Shown: one piece after another, positions 1-7,260 of the stretch
Layout: each line of letters opens with the position of its first letter
Position numbering within the stretch: position 1 is the stretch's first letter
Origin: CBDVBZ01 sp965372355
GTDB lineage: Bacteria; Krumholzibacteriota; Krumholzibacteriia; WVZY01
NCBI GenBank assembly: GCA_965372355.1
Contig: CBDVBZ010000116.1
Location: 1 to 11,607 of the forward strand
Length of the DNA: 11,607 nt
Direction of reading: 5' to 3'
The notes under the pieces: generated by a model
What the model saw: only the letters and a program-made list of their open reading frames with translations
The model's database searches: none
Told to the model about the DNA's origin: nothing
Made by a program: the position numbers and the translations under genes

Positions 1-738
1 CGCACCGTCGTCGGCGATGCGACGTTCAAGGATATCCTCAGAGAGTACGCGATGGATCCGGCCGTGCGATACGGTGTGGCTACGACAGACGATTTCAAAA
101 GCGTCGCCGAAACCGAATCAGGAATGGATCTCGATCAGTTCTTCAGCCAGTGGGTGACCGAAGGCACCGGTTACCCCACGTATCGGATGTCGGCCAACTG
201 GTATTCCGCACCGGGTGGGGGCTATACGGTCTATGTGGCCGTGGAGCAAACCCAGACGATGCCTCAATCCAACATGGAAGTGTTCGAGATGCCGCTCACA
301 ATCGCCGTCCAGACCCTGTCCGGCGAAGAGCGGTTTGTCGTGCAGAACGACAAACGCAATCAGATGTTCGAGCTCTCCGTCGTCGCCGAACCGACATCGG
401 TGGCCGTCGATCCCGACGAAGTCGTGTTGCGTAGCAGCACGATCGCGACGGGGATCGGCAACACCCCGCAGGCGTCGATGCTGACGATCCAGTCGATCAC
501 GCCCAACCCGGCCAGAAACTCGCTCTCCGTTCAGTTTGGCACGGGCGACGCGAGCGAGATTGCGATCGATGTGTACGATGTTGCCGGCCGCCGGGTGCTC
601 TCACGGTCCGTCGGGACCGTCGCAGCGGGCGTACAGTTTCAGACACTCGATACATCGGCGCTCGCGACCGGTGTCTATTTCCTTCGCATCCGCGGATACA
701 AAGGGCAGGCGACCCGGAAGTTTGTTGTGGTGCGTTAG
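1..738 (+). CDS. Probable M1-family metallopeptidase, C-terminal part, with Por/FlgD-like C-terminal domain (5' end outside window)
   Basis: The reading frame is open from base 1 to the TAG at 736-738 (245 residues seen), so the start lies upstream. The first ATG (base 52) is internal. Residues 1-60 resemble the end of an M1 (gluzincin) aminopeptidase catalytic region: a helical stretch followed by FFSQWVTEGTGYP from residue 47, which matches the F-x-x-W-x-x-x-x-G-x-P signature after the catalytic helices. The zinc motif HExxH would lie upstream and cannot be checked. A beta-rich linker follows. Residues about 160-245 form a FlgD-like/type IX-style sorting module: a PNP motif (168-170), VYDVAGRRVLSR, then ATGVYFLRIRG and a basic C-terminal tail. 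Such modules are typical of secreted or surface-attached proteins, so an extracellular or cell-surface peptidase is likely. The M1 call rests on a short segment; the C-terminal module is much surer. Confidence 0.72.
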   Translation, partial: RTVVGDATFKDILREYAMDPAVRYGVATTDDFKSVAETESGMDLDQFFSQWVTEGTGYPTYRMSANWYSAPGGGYTVYVAVEQTQTMPQSNMEVFEMPLTIAVQTLSGEERFVVQNDKRNQMFELSVVAEPTSVAVDPDEVVLRSSTIATGIGNTPQASMLTIQSITPNPARNSLSVQFGTGDASEIAIDVYDVAGRRVLSRSVGTVAAGVQFQTLDTSALATGVYFLRIRGYKGQATRKFVVVR

Positions 739-819
739 GAGACGGCTGTTGGCTGTGACCTGGCCGTCGTGACGACGAGGAGCCGGTTGCTGGCTGTGGC
801 TTGGCCGTCGTGGCGACGA
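738..819. repeat. Two-copy 41-base direct repeat in the gap between the peptidase and PPK2 genes
   Basis: Units at 738-778 and 779-819 match at 35 of 41 positions, counted by eye, with no gap. The first unit begins on the last base of the TAG stop. Each holds a small inverted repeat: CGTCGTGACGACG in the first copy and CGTCGTGGCGACG in the second. The A/G difference falls in the loop, so both copies can form the same short hairpin. The repeat is translated in an upstream extension of the PPK2 frame (from 769), but the result is not protein-like and the real start is downstream. Confidence 0.8.
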
Positions 820-852
820 GGATCGACGCCCGGTTGCGGCTCCTGTCGACCC

Positions 853-858
853 AGGAGG
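853..858 (+). promoter_or_regulatory. Strong ribosome binding site that fixes the PPK2 start
   Basis: AGGAGG is a full Shine-Dalgarno match, six bases before the ATG at 865. It sets the start there rather than at upstream codons in the same frame. Confidence 0.88.
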
Positions 859-864
859 CGGGGA

Positions 865-2337
865 ATGCTCGAACAGCTCGATCTCTCGAAGAAACTCCCC
901 AAAAGCGAGTACAAAACCATCATGCCGGGCCTGGAGATCAGGCTCGGCACACTCCAGCGGCAGCTAATCGAGTACGAGATACCGGTGATCATTACCTTTG
1001 ACGGGCCTCTGGGTGCCGGCAAGGGCACTACGGTGAATCGTCTGATTCGATCGCTGGACCCACGGGGTTACTCGGTGTATTCGACGACCGAGCCCACCGA
1101 GGGTGAAAAACGCTACCCGTTTCTGTGGCGCTACTGGATCAGAACCCCGGCGAAGGGCCGGATGGCGATATTCGATCGCAGCTGGCACAGTCGGATCCCC
1201 GTGGATCTGTTCGACAAATCGGCAACGAAGGCGGATTCCTCACGCCGATGCGCCGAGGTCAATTCATTCGAACGCACACTGGTGGACGACGGGGCGGTGA
1301 TTATCAAGTTTTTTCTGCACGTGTCCAAGAAAGAACAAAAGAAACGCCTCAAGGGGTTCACAGAAGAGTCGGCGATTGCCTGGCGGCTGACAAAGCCGGA
1401 CTGGACACGGCACAAGAAGTACGATCGGTTTATCACCGTTGCTCAGAACGTGCTGGTCCGGACCGACACGAGCTGGGCCGCGTGGACGATCGTCGAAGCG
1501 CACGACCGGCGCTACACACGGGTCAAGGTGTTCCAGACGATTTGCGAGACCCTGGAGACCAGGATCGCGCAAGAGCGGGCCGACGCAAAGCGGCGGGTTG
1601 TACCCGTCGAGCTGGACGAGGTGCCCTCGGCGGTACTGGACGATGTCGATCTGTCGCTCGAGCTCACGCGGGATGAGTACGATCGGACACTGGAAAAACG
1701 CCAGAATCGTGTGCGACGTCTCAGCCGCGAGGTGTACTCGAAGCGCATCCCCGTCGTGATCGTATACGAGGGTTGGGACGCCGCGGGAAAGGGGGGCAAC
1801 ATCCGACGGCTGACACGGGGTCTGGATCCGCGGGGCTACGAAGTCATCCCCATTGCGATGCCGAACGACATCGAGAAGCGCCACCATTACCTGTGGCGTT
1901 TTTGGAAGAAAATGCCACAGGCGGGCCACATCGCGATATTCGATCGAAGCTGGTACGGCCGGCTGTTGGTAGAACGGGTCGAGCGTTACGCCACTGAGGC
2001 GGAGTGGAAGCGGGCCTTCCGCGAGATCAACGACATGGAAGAGCAACTCGTGAACTTCGGCGCCGTCCTCGTCAAATTCTGGATTCACATCGATAAGGAC
2101 GAACAGCTTCGACGGTTCGAGGAACGTGAGAAAACACCGTACAAACGCTGGAAGATAACCGACGACGATTGGCGAAACCGCGAGAAGTGGGACCTCTATC
2201 TCGATGCCGTGAACGAGATGCTCTACCGCACGAGCACCAAACACGCGCCGTGGACGGTTGTCGAGTCGAACTGCAAGTTGTTCGCGCGCCTCAAGGCCCT
2301 CGATACCGTTGCCAAAGCCATCGAGTCCGCGCTTTGA
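865..2337 (+). CDS. Two-domain PPK2-family polyphosphate kinase (polyphosphate:AMP phosphotransferase type)
   Basis: A protein of 490 residues with two tandem PPK2 (P-loop kinase) domains, close to the roughly 500 residues usual for class II two-domain PPK2. That class is known for moving phosphate from polyphosphate to AMP, giving ADP, in the cytoplasm. Domain 1 spans about 15-245, with Walker A GPLGAGKG (47-54) and Walker B FDRSWHSR (103-110). Domain 2 spans about 265-490, with Walker A GWDAAGKGG (303-311) and Walker B FDRSWYGR (359-366). Domain 2 carries the canonical Asp305 and the WYGR motif. Domain 1 has Leu49 in place of that Asp and HS in place of YG, so domain 2 is probably the catalytic one, as reported for characterised two-domain members. 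The start at 865 has an ideal Shine-Dalgarno site. The gene stands alone: an M1-type gene ends 126 bases upstream, and the next gene is convergent. AMP is the likely acceptor by family, but specificity cannot be read here. Confidence 0.93.
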   Translation: MLEQLDLSKKLPKSEYKTIMPGLEIRLGTLQRQLIEYEIPVIITFDGPLGAGKGTTVNRLIRSLDPRGYSVYSTTEPTEGEKRYPFLWRYWIRTPAKGRMAIFDRSWHSRIPVDLFDKSATKADSSRRCAEVNSFERTLVDDGAVIIKFFLHVSKKEQKKRLKGFTEESAIAWRLTKPDWTRHKKYDRFITVAQNVLVRTDTSWAAWTIVEAHDRRYTRVKVFQTICETLETRIAQERADAKRRVVPVELDEVPSAVLDDVDLSLELTRDEYDRTLEKRQNRVRRLSREVYSKRIPVVIVYEGWDAAGKGGNIRRLTRGLDPRGYEVIPIAMPNDIEKRHHYLWRFWKKMPQAGHIAIFDRSWYGRLLVERVERYATEAEWKRAFREINDMEEQLVNFGAVLVKFWIHIDKDEQLRRFEEREKTPYKRWKITDDDWRNREKWDLYLDAVNEMLYRTSTKHAPWTVVESNCKLFARLKALDTVAKAIESAL

Positions 2338-2425
2338 GTATCCTTCCGCTATTCGAGACCCAGTAACGACCTGAGTTCATCGCGCGTCTCCTATCGAGGC
2401 TGAGACCTCATCTGAGTCCACCCAC

Positions 2426-3127
2426 TCACCCGGTACCCTCGATCGAGACGTTGATTTCCTTGCTGGTGAGAGACAAGCAGGAGAGAAGAGCGAACACAAA
2501 GATACTGAGGCCGATCATCTCCAGCGTTTCTTCGAACAGAACCAGAATTGCATAGGGTATCGTGCGGGTGCTGTGGATATTGGCATAGCTGCCTCCGAAC
2601 ATCTCGAAGAGCAGCACCCCTGATATGTAGATTCCGGCTGCAAGAAAGATGAGGGTTCTGATCCTGCCGGGAAGCGCCAGCACGAACCTCACGAAGGTCA
2701 ACACGACAACCAGCAGGAGAATTCCATAGGGTATGACCCAGGCGAAATAGAAGACCCCCGAAGCACCAAACCTCGCTCTCAACGGTTTGATCATTGCCTC
2801 GTGCACCATGGCCGCTTCATCGATGCCTATGAGAAGAAGGAGAACGCTCAGGACCGCCCAGTACCCGCTGCCGGGCGAACCGTGTTGCCTGCCGGACCGG
2901 TAGAGGACCGCGCAAAGGACGGAGGACAACAGCAAGAGCAGCGTCGAGTAGAGCGTTGGAATATTCGTTTCCCGTCCGAAATCGAAGAGCTTGATCAGCC
3001 AGAAGTTTCTATAGCCCCATCCCAGATTGAAAAGAAATATCTGACTGGCGATATGCGCCAGGAGGAGCACCCCGGTGACGGCGAGCAAAAAAGCGAGGAC
3101 TCTTGCGGGTTTTATGACGATCTTCAC
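2426..3127 (-). CDS. Polytopic membrane protein of unknown function (paralogue-like to 6258-6965)
   Basis: I do not recognise a named family. With the GTG start at 3127 the protein has 233 residues. That start is preceded by GAAGGGG at good spacing, and the protein then opens with a basic segment (VKIVIKPAR) directly before the first membrane helix. An ATG at 3208 would add 27 residues rich in Cys and polar residues that look non-coding. Hydrophobic segments lie near 10-34, 58-77, 90-102, 124-150, 157-177 and 190-217, suggesting six membrane helices. Conspicuous charged residues sit at helix ends: Asp103-Glu104, His109-Glu110, Glu175 and an EETLEMIGL stretch (199-207) in the last helix. The same layout appears in the third gene of the operon on the other side. 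The gene is convergent with PPK2 (88-base gap with no clear terminator) and divergent from the GT-C-like gene, so the 175-base space before 3303 probably holds both promoters. The membrane location is well supported; the function is unknown. Confidence 0.75.
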   Translation of the reverse strand: MKIVIKPARVLAFLLAVTGVLLLAHIASQIFLFNLGWGYRNFWLIKLFDFGRETNIPTLYSTLLLLLSSVLCAVLYRSGRQHGSPGSGYWAVLSVLLLLIGIDEAAMVHEAMIKPLRARFGASGVFYFAWVIPYGILLLVVVLTFVRFVLALPGRIRTLIFLAAGIYISGVLLFEMFGGSYANIHSTRTIPYAILVLFEETLEMIGLSIFVFALLSCLSLTSKEINVSIEGTG

Positions 3128-3232
3128 GAGTGGCACCCCTTCGCCGGAATCAACATTGCTACAGGATAGCGTATCACCCTGTGGTTGCAGGCAACAAGTA
3201 TGAAGCAACGCCGCCAGGCCAAAGGGTGGCGA

Positions 3233-3262
3233 TTGAATAGGATAGGGATAATGTGCTAGTAT
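3233..3262 (+). promoter_or_regulatory. Possible sigma70-type promoter for the 3303-6965 operon
   Basis: TTGAAT (3233-3238) and TAGTAT (3257-3262) are separated by 18 bases. TGC lies directly before the second hexamer, giving an extended -10 form. Transcription would start near 3269, leaving a leader of about 34 bases. TATAAC at 3260-3265 is an alternative -10 but would need a 21-base spacer. No convincing promoter was found for the divergent minus-strand gene. Confidence 0.45.
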
Positions 3263-3302
3263 AACGGACCCGAGGCGTTCACCCCTTTTATTGGGTCAGG
3301 CA

Positions 3303-5042
3303 ATGCAGAACGCGCTCCAACGCATACAAAGCCCATGGTTCGTTGCCGGCACGCTCATGCTTATTGTGGCGGCGATCTGGGCCCTGGGGATGTGGATTGG
3401 GTGGTTCGACGCGAGGGGCCCGCATCTCCCCAGGTGGTTTGCGGTGAGTGGCGTGGCTCTGCTGTTTCTCTATCGCAGCCTTCCCTCGCGCAGCCTTCCT
3501 CGGCGTGGCTTGCCGTCGCGTGGCCTACCCCCGGGGAGCAAGTTCTCGCCCAACGGCGGAACGGTCTCCGGGAGATCGGCGCGGCTGCCGCACGTTGCGC
3601 TGACCGTGACCCTGTGGCTACTCGTGGGACTCGTTTTCTGGCATTTTCATGGGACCTACGTGCGGCCCTTCCTGGGCGGCGACCATTTCCGCTATCTCAG
3701 CGTCTACCACTACTATATCAATGCCAAGTATTTCAACGAGTTGGGCTACACGGATCTCTACGAACAGACCCTGGTTGCCGACTGGGAATCGAGATACCGC
3801 CTCCGGTCGACACAGGGCATCACAAACCTGCGAACGTACGGCAGGCACCGGGTAGACCTGGACCGGTTCGCGCAATCCCCCGCGTTCAACCCGGACCGGT
3901 GGGGCGAGTTCAAGAGGGATGTCGATTTCTTTATCGATATCGGGGGCAGGCGTCTGATGGATCGGGCCCTGAACGACCGTGGTTACAACGCCTCCCCGTT
4001 CTGGAACACACTGGGTGCCGCCCTGGCCAACCGGCTCGATATCACATCGTCCCCGCAGCGGTTTGCTCTGCTGTCGCTCGACTCGATCATGGGGCTAATT
4101 GCCATCGGTGTGTGTATCTGGGCCTTCGGTTTTGCGCCGACCGGGATGGGGCTTTTGATCATCATTATGGCTCCCATCAATCACACGAGACTGATCGGGA
4201 ATTTTCTCAACTATGACTGGATGTACATGATCGTCATGGGGCTGGCGTTTTATCGTAAAAAGTGGATCGCGTTGTCGGGGTTCTGCTGGGCCTTTGCCTT
4301 TATGACCCGGCTCTTCCCGCTGCTGATGGTTCTGGGCGGTGTGGCCGGTGCCGTTTACTATTTTGCCCAAAAGCGTCAGATCGACTTGCAGATAAAGAGA
4401 CTTCTTGTTCATTTCACCGTCTGGTGCGGTGTCGCCTTCCTCATCGGTTGCCTGAACGACCAGGGGTTACGGAGCTGGCAGTCTTTCTCGACGAATATCG
4501 TCACGCATGCGGAGCACCATGTTTTTGGGGAAAGACGGGTCGGGCTCAAACACTACTTCACAACCCCGACATCGCCGGATCAGAACATCAGGAAATGGCG
4601 CAAAGGGGACAAGAGCGAGGCGTTCGAGCAGCGAAAATGGTCGTACCGGGCTGCCGCTCTGGTCATGCTTCTCATGCTGGCTGCGGTCTACCGGAGGAAA
4701 CGGGGGACCGATGCCATGATCTGGGGACTGCCCGCGATCTTTGCCTTACTCGTCAGCTCGCGGTACTACTGGTCGATGCTCGGTGTGTTACCGTTGCTCA
4801 ATCAGGACGAGGAGGATGGAAGACCGAGTTTTTCGGGCTCGCTGGTGGGTCTGATTGTCGTTGGCAGCTGGTACTTCTATGCCGACCGGCTCGAGTCCAA
4901 CTACGAACGTTACGTGACGTTGAACATGGTTATCATGCTGTGTTTCTATATATGGATGGCATACGAGATTGCGGGTCAGCGAATTGGCGGATTCGTCTCG
5001 GGAATCCTCGGTGAGAAAGGGGAATCGCGTGGTTCGAAATAG
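3303..5042 (+). CDS. Large polytopic membrane protein, GT-C-like glycosyltransferase candidate
   Basis: With the ATG at 3303 the protein has 579 residues; a TTG at 3291 would add four, and the Shine-Dalgarno signal is weak for both. Membrane segments are visible near 12-34, 45-57 and 96-116, then a long polar loop (about 117-250), then a run of hydrophobic segments to the C-terminus, ten or more helices in all. The loop begins with GGDHFRYLS (Asp127, His128), followed by HYYINAKYFNELGYTDLYE. A large first exposed loop starting with an acidic residue just after a membrane helix is the usual GT-C plan, where the acidic residue serves catalysis with a lipid-linked sugar donor. The later stretch GFCWAFAFMTRLFPLL also resembles GT-C multi-helix proteins. 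I cannot assign a numbered family, donor or acceptor. The loop between helices 2 and 3 holds a basic pentapeptide repeat. It is the first gene of a three-gene unit, overlapping the next by 14 bases. A non-enzymatic membrane protein remains possible. Confidence 0.62.
   Translation: MQNALQRIQSPWFVAGTLMLIVAAIWALGMWIGWFDARGPHLPRWFAVSGVALLFLYRSLPSRSLPRRGLPSRGLPPGSKFSPNGGTVSGRSARLPHVALTVTLWLLVGLVFWHFHGTYVRPFLGGDHFRYLSVYHYYINAKYFNELGYTDLYEQTLVADWESRYRLRSTQGITNLRTYGRHRVDLDRFAQSPAFNPDRWGEFKRDVDFFIDIGGRRLMDRALNDRGYNASPFWNTLGAALANRLDITSSPQRFALLSLDSIMGLIAIGVCIWAFGFAPTGMGLLIIIMAPINHTRLIGNFLNYDWMYMIVMGLAFYRKKWIALSGFCWAFAFMTRLFPLLMVLGGVAGAVYYFAQKRQIDLQIKRLLVHFTVWCGVAFLIGCLNDQGLRSWQSFSTNIVTHAEHHVFGERRVGLKHYFTTPTSPDQNIRKWRKGDKSEAFEQRKWSYRAAALVMLLMLAAVYRRKRGTDAMIWGLPAIFALLVSSRYYWSMLGVLPLLNQDEEDGRPSFSGSLVGLIVVGSWYFYADRLESNYERYVTLNMVIMLCFYIWMAYEIAGQRIGGFVSGILGEKGESRGSK
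3474..3533 (+). repeat. In-frame 15-base tandem repeat (four copies) inside the GT-C-like gene
   Basis: Units at 3474-3488, 3489-3503, 3504-3518 and 3519-3533 encode RSLPS, RSLPR, RGLPS and RGLPP (residues 58-77). Copies 1 and 2 start with CGCAGCCTTCC, copies 3 and 4 with CGTGGC, so the array may have grown in two steps. It lies in the loop between membrane helices 2 and 3. By the positive-inside rule this Arg-rich loop should be cytoplasmic. Copy number can change without breaking the frame. Confidence 0.85.
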
Positions 5043-6258
5043 AGCGTCGTCGGGCACCAGGGTGTTTTTCTTTATCGGCTTGGTTTTGCTTCTTGCAGTG
5101 GTCGGGTGCGGCAGGCAAGAGGGGGAGACGGAGCAGTCGTTAGATGTCAACGTCGAGCTGGCGACAGACCTCAGCCGGGATCTGACGAGATCAATTCTCG
5201 CGGGGGGCGATTTTCTCGTGAGGATGCAGAACGAGGACGGAAGTTACAAGTACATGTACTATCCGAATGAGAATCGTTTCGACACCAAGAACAATATCCT
5301 CAGGCACACCGGTGTCGTCTATTCCCTCCTGTTGCTATACGAGTTTTCGGGCCGGCCGGAATGGCTCGAGTCGGCGAAGGCCGGTGCCGCCTTCATGCTC
5401 GAGAACATAGAACGGATAGATGACGACATCGCTTATGTCTATTTCAACAGAAAGGCGAAGCTTGGCGGGGCCGCACTGGCTGTGATCGCCCTGGCCAAAC
5501 TGGAAACCCTGGAGCCGACCGGTGAGTACCACGATGTTATCAAGGATCTGACCGACTTCATTCTCTTTATGCAGGAAGACACGGGCAAGTTCACGAGTTT
5601 CTACATCTACAAGGATGAACTCACCAGTCCCAAGGACTCGCAGATTTACCCGGGAGAAGCGATGCTCGCCCTGGTGAGGGCGTACCAGCTTCTCGAAGAC
5701 GACCGGTATCTGGCCGCCCTCGATGATGCGGTTCACTACTACCGGACCGTGTTTCCGGTTTTCCCGACAACGGCCTTTACGACCTGGACCATGACGGCGA
5801 TGAGCGAGTTCTATGCAGTCCGTCCCGAAGAGGTGTACGCGGAGTTTGCATTCGATATGGCGGACTGGTTGGTCGAGCAGCAGTACATGGAGGACGCGAC
5901 CAAACCGGAATATGTGGGAGGGTATCGCCCGAGAGTCCCGACCGTCGCGGCTGCATCGCGGACGGAGGGTGTTTGCGACGCCTATATTCTTGCGAGGGAT
6001 CTTGGAGACGAGGCGCGGGCGGCGTACTACGAGAAGTCCATGCTGCTGGCGTCGAGTTTTCTGCGGCGGCTGCAGTATACGCGCGAGAATACAAAGCACC
6101 TCCCGCGCCCGAAGATACCGCGGGGCGCCTTCTTCGGAAAGCTCGGCACCAGCGTGGCCCGGATCGATTACACGCAGCACTGCATCTCGGCGATGATCAA
6201 GACTCTGATGTTTCTGCCCCCGGACCGCATCGACGTAGAACGATACGGGCAAATGTGA
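5029..6258 (+). CDS. Alpha/alpha-toroid lipoprotein of unknown function
   Basis: The GTG at 5029 is chosen because GAAAGGGG lies at good spacing and the product then opens with a lipoprotein signal: basic VVRNRASSGTR, a hydrophobic core and lipobox LAVVGC with lipidated Cys27. An in-frame ATG at 4969 would bury the signal behind 20 extra residues inside the preceding gene. The mature part (total 409 residues) is mainly amphipathic helices in repeated pairs, such as RHTGVVYSLLLLYEFSG (92-108), GGAALAVIALAKLE (146-159) and YPGEAMLALVRAYQLL (207-222). Turns like QNEDGSYKY (67-75) and QEDTGKF (182-188) resemble the Q-x-x-D-G turns of alpha/alpha-toroid proteins (terpenoid-cyclase-like or six-hairpin glycosidase-like folds). 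No catalytic pair can be assigned. It is predicted to be membrane-anchored and to face the periplasm or cell surface. It overlaps the upstream gene by 14 bases and the downstream gene by 1 base, so it is almost surely co-translated with both. A glycan-acting enzyme is possible given its GT-C-like neighbour, but this is inferred. Confidence 0.75.
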   Translation: MVRNRASSGTRVFFFIGLVLLLAVVGCGRQEGETEQSLDVNVELATDLSRDLTRSILAGGDFLVRMQNEDGSYKYMYYPNENRFDTKNNILRHTGVVYSLLLLYEFSGRPEWLESAKAGAAFMLENIERIDDDIAYVYFNRKAKLGGAALAVIALAKLETLEPTGEYHDVIKDLTDFILFMQEDTGKFTSFYIYKDELTSPKDSQIYPGEAMLALVRAYQLLEDDRYLAALDDAVHYYRTVFPVFPTTAFTTWTMTAMSEFYAVRPEEVYAEFAFDMADWLVEQQYMEDATKPEYVGGYRPRVPTVAAASRTEGVCDAYILARDLGDEARAAYYEKSMLLASSFLRRLQYTRENTKHLPRPKIPRGAFFGKLGTSVARIDYTQHCISAMIKTLMFLPPDRIDVERYGQM

Positions 6259-6965
6259 TGGAAGGTCGGACCCCTCGAATAATCCTCATCGCTTTTCCGA
6301 TCGTTCTCGCCGTTCTCTGCGCGGTTCTTCTCTGGATACCGGAGACACGATCCGAGGCCAAGTGGTTGCTCAGCGGCCGCCACCGCGAGCAGCGCCCCGT
6401 CGAGCTCATTACGTTCGCCGCGTTCATGGTGGGTGGAATCATGGGTATGGCGCTGTCGTGGCGGTTGATCCGGCAAAGGGAGCCGATCTGCCTGGTCGTT
6501 TTCTACGTTATTTTTTCCCTCGGGCTGCTCGTCACGGGTATGGAAGAGGTGGCCTGGGGGCAGTGGCTCTTTCGCTTCGAGACACCGGGCATTTTCAAAA
6601 CCATCAATAGACAACGGGAGCTCACGCTGCACAACATCCAGGGGCTCCACGGTCATTCCGAGTATTTTCGCCTCATTTTTGGTGTGGGGGCACTTGCAGG
6701 ACTGGGAGCCGCGTTCGTTAAGCCGCTGCGGCGCATAGCGGTACCGCGGATTCTCTGGTCCTGGGTCCTCGTCATCGCCGTATTCGCCGCGATCGATTTC
6801 CTCATGGATATCTACCGTCCCGACCGGTACACGTACAGAACCTTCGGCGTCTACATGTCAGAGATCACCGAGATGTTGATTGGCCTACTTGGCGTGCTCT
6901 ACGTGTGGTTGAAGGCAAAGATGTTCCGGAGCGAGTGGGACAGCCAAACCGGTGCTTCAATATAG
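6258..6965 (+). CDS. Polytopic membrane protein of unknown function, third gene of the operon
   Basis: The ATG at 6258 shares its A with the preceding TGA, a classic stop-start overlap; GTG at 6255 would add one residue. The product has 235 residues. Hydrophobic segments lie near 8-26, 48-67, 77-94, 138-154, 164-184 and 203-217, again suggesting six helices. GMEEVAWGQWLF (94-105) follows the third helix, then comes a polar loop with several His residues (ELTLHNIQGLHGH, 121-133). The last helix begins with SEITEMLIGL (201-210). These landmarks parallel GIDEAAMVHE and EETLEMIGL in the minus-strand protein at 2426-3127, so the two are probably distant members of one family. No named family is recognised. 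The longer frame running back to 5973 is an out-of-frame extension into the lipoprotein gene. No terminator is evident after it. Confidence 0.75.
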   Translation: MEGRTPRIILIAFPIVLAVLCAVLLWIPETRSEAKWLLSGRHREQRPVELITFAAFMVGGIMGMALSWRLIRQREPICLVVFYVIFSLGLLVTGMEEVAWGQWLFRFETPGIFKTINRQRELTLHNIQGLHGHSEYFRLIFGVGALAGLGAAFVKPLRRIAVPRILWSWVLVIAVFAAIDFLMDIYRPDRYTYRTFGVYMSEITEMLIGLLGVLYVWLKAKMFRSEWDSQTGASI

Positions 6966-7059
6966 TGCACGTGCATCACTTCCAGAATCTGTCAACAATG
7001 CGCGACACGCGAATGAAGTCGATGCACAGTCGTTCCGACAACACGTCCCGATTCGATCC

Positions 7060-7088
7060 TTGACCTTTGTCATATATTGGGTTATAAT
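7060..7088 (+). promoter_or_regulatory. Near-consensus sigma70-type promoter for the secreted-protein unit
   Basis: TTGACC (7060-7065) and a perfect TATAAT (7083-7088) are separated by exactly 17 bases, inside a locally AT-rich patch of an otherwise GC-rich window. Transcription would start near 7095 and read through 7265-11322. This is the strongest promoter match in the window. Confidence 0.82.
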
Positions 7089-7252
7089 CGCCGTCTGTTC
7101 CCTCGCTGTACGCTGGTTTCAGCGCCACCTTCGTCCTGAGTGCTGGATCATCCCGCGTGCAGTTTCTAGATTCTTGGTGTTGCGGCGCTTGTGTTCCGGC
7201 GTCTTCTTTGATGCCGCACACGGCGGTGTCGCTTTTTCCAAATCATGACTCA

Positions 7253-7260
7253 AGGGAGGG
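7253..7260 (+). promoter_or_regulatory. Ribosome binding site that fixes the start of the 210-residue exported protein
   Basis: AGGGAGGG lies four bases before the ATG at 7265. It favours this start over an in-frame upstream one at 7157 and places the signal peptide at the N-terminus. Confidence 0.8.

Noticed and set aside
769..864. N-terminal extension of the PPK2 frame
   Set aside because: It reads through the 41-base repeat, is Arg/Pro/Cys-rich and unlike PPK2 N-termini. The ideal ribosome binding site at 853-858 places the start at 865.
1264..2244. A 326-codon open frame on the minus strand
   Set aside because: It is antisense to the PPK2 gene, whose motifs are unmistakable. The minus-strand product shows no recognisable domain.
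2338..2425. Search for a bidirectional terminator between the convergent PPK2 and membrane-protein genes
   Set aside because: No stem of useful length with a T-tract was found on either strand.
3185..3194. Inverted repeat TTGCAGGCAA in the divergent intergenic space
   Set aside because: The arms are only four to five bases, and no second copy was seen near either promoter.
5335..6252. A 305-codon open frame on the minus strand
   Set aside because: It is antisense to the toroid lipoprotein gene, which has a lipobox, a ribosome binding site and clean overlaps with its neighbours.
6966..6975. Perfect palindrome TGCACGTGCA after the operon stop codon
   Set aside because: Ten bases with no loop and no T-tract cannot be a terminator. 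It might be an operator, but one copy without a partner site is too little to call.
6952..7248. A 98-codon frame between the membrane operon and the secreted-protein unit
   Set aside because: It spans the promoter and leader, has no ribosome binding site, and its translation is not protein-like.
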